A DNA stretch of 29,371 nucleotides, from assembly GCA_000969725.1 (NCBI GenBank), contig JXSR01S015558.1. One strand, 5' to 3'. The position numbers and the translations under genes were made by a program. The stretch comes from Ophiothrix spiculata (Eukaryota; Echinodermata; Ophiuroidea; Amphilepidida; Ophiotrichidae). The number at the start of each line of letters is the position of its first letter. Position 1 is the stretch's first letter. The notes beneath the pieces are model-generated. The model made no database searches. It worked only from the letters and a program-made list of their open reading frames with translations, and was not told the origin of the DNA. Positions 28,690-29,371 of this stretch are shown here, in pieces.

Positions 28690-28985
28690 CCATTTAGCCA
28701 AAATAGACACATAATAAAAAATGGGGGTCGCCGGTTTAGTTTTTGAGAAAAATCAACTTCTAAAACACTATGTTTTACCACTTTTTACCATTGAACTCTA
28801 TGGTAAAATTGAAATAAATCAGACAAAAACAGCTCAATTTTTTTCTCTCTTTTTCACATATGTTTTGGTACTTATATAGTTCTTTGAAAAACAGTAATAA
28901 AAAAATATGGTCACCGACTTACTTTTTGAGATATTAAGCAAAAATAGACATTTTTTAGCAATGACTAATACCTTAAACACTGTGC
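28690..28985 (+). repeat. Two diverged repeat units related to the 18841-19256 element
   Basis: AATGGGGGTCGCCGGTTTAG followed by TTTTTGAGA (about 28720) and ATATGGTCACCGACTTACTT followed by TTTGAGA (about 28907) are about 188 bp apart. Both resemble GTGGGGGTCACCGACATATT in the TTAA element at 18841-19256. The right edge TACCTTAAAC (28970-28979) matches that element's right end. No left tip is identified, so this may be a fragment or a rearranged copy. Confidence 0.5.
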
Positions 28986-29371
28986 GCTTTGGGCCCTGCG
29001 CCATCAGGAGCAACGCGCATGGTCTTATGCGTGAATATAAAAATGACGCACGTGTAAGATCGCATTATATTAAAGCGCAAGATACAGTACGCCAGAAAGT
29101 ACGCTAAAAGCCCGGGATAAATACTTTGAAATTGTGTCCAACACCGTTTCTGTGCTAGGCCACCTTTAAACTTTAGAAGAAAAGAGTTACTGTGCTACAT
29201 CACTAATTAAAGCTCTAATGAAAATAATGTAAATTTAATCATGGTTACTAATTAGAAAATTGATTAATGGATAGATTAGCATTTTGTTTTTGTGATTCGA
29301 TGGCTCTTGGTAATGTATTCAGATTCTGACCAGTTAGATATAAATTCATTTTCAAGATTTTGTAAAGGGAT
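28986..29371. other. Gene-free end of window
   Basis: 28980-29110 is richer in CpG (CTGCGCCATC, AACGCGCATGG, GACGCACGTG). The plus-strand frame 28907-29107 starts inside a repeat and has no domain. The rest is AT-rich without recognisable features. Confidence 0.4.

Overview
The window looks like gene-poor nuclear DNA of an animal. It is AT-rich, has no long open frame (the longest, 131 codons at 18242-18637 on the minus strand, runs through a transposon), and shows no operon-like packing. It carries tRNA-derived SINEs, a 5'-truncated LINE and many short terminal-inverted-repeat (TIR) elements. The style of these repeats suggests a marine invertebrate, perhaps an echinoderm or hemichordate. 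That placement is an inference from repeat style, not proof.

Nearly everything recognisable is mobile or repeated DNA. Non-autonomous DNA elements with 8-bp target duplications (hAT-like) lie at 1694-1933, 2935-3227, 3236-3444, 15293-15626 and 23581-23934, and probably at 7223-7562 and 10140-10462. Elements ending in TTAA (piggyBac-like target choice) lie at 2266-2600, 6326-6672, 9371-9708, 14292-14633 and 18841-19256. One long-TIR family with a GGCC-containing tip occurs three times (8779-8995, 16556-16831, 25280-25518). TA-flanked elements lie at 18346-18620, 20722-22055 and probably 27373-27629. tRNA-derived SINEs lie at 2085-2250 and 5441-5597 (minus strand), with a decayed plus-strand copy near 19865-20010.

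Four tandem arrays stand out: a 197-bp duplication (8247-8626), a ~102-bp array (9070-9935), a ~150-bp array of seven units (10895-11965) and a degenerate ~110-bp array (14041-15815). Two of them are interrupted by short DNA transposons, and removing the insert at 9371-9708 restores the repeat spacing.

Only two traces of protein coding are worth naming. One is the C-terminal end of a LINE reverse-transcriptase ORF (20757-21071), which sits inside one TIR of a mariner-like element. The other is a short, uncertain exon candidate at 13920-14040 with a laminin-G-like reading. I see no ribosomal RNA, functional tRNA, CRISPR array or multi-gene system. The main interest lies in the insertion history: two hAT elements sharing one target site, a TTAA remnant at the centre of a near-perfect palindrome, and two cases of nested elements.
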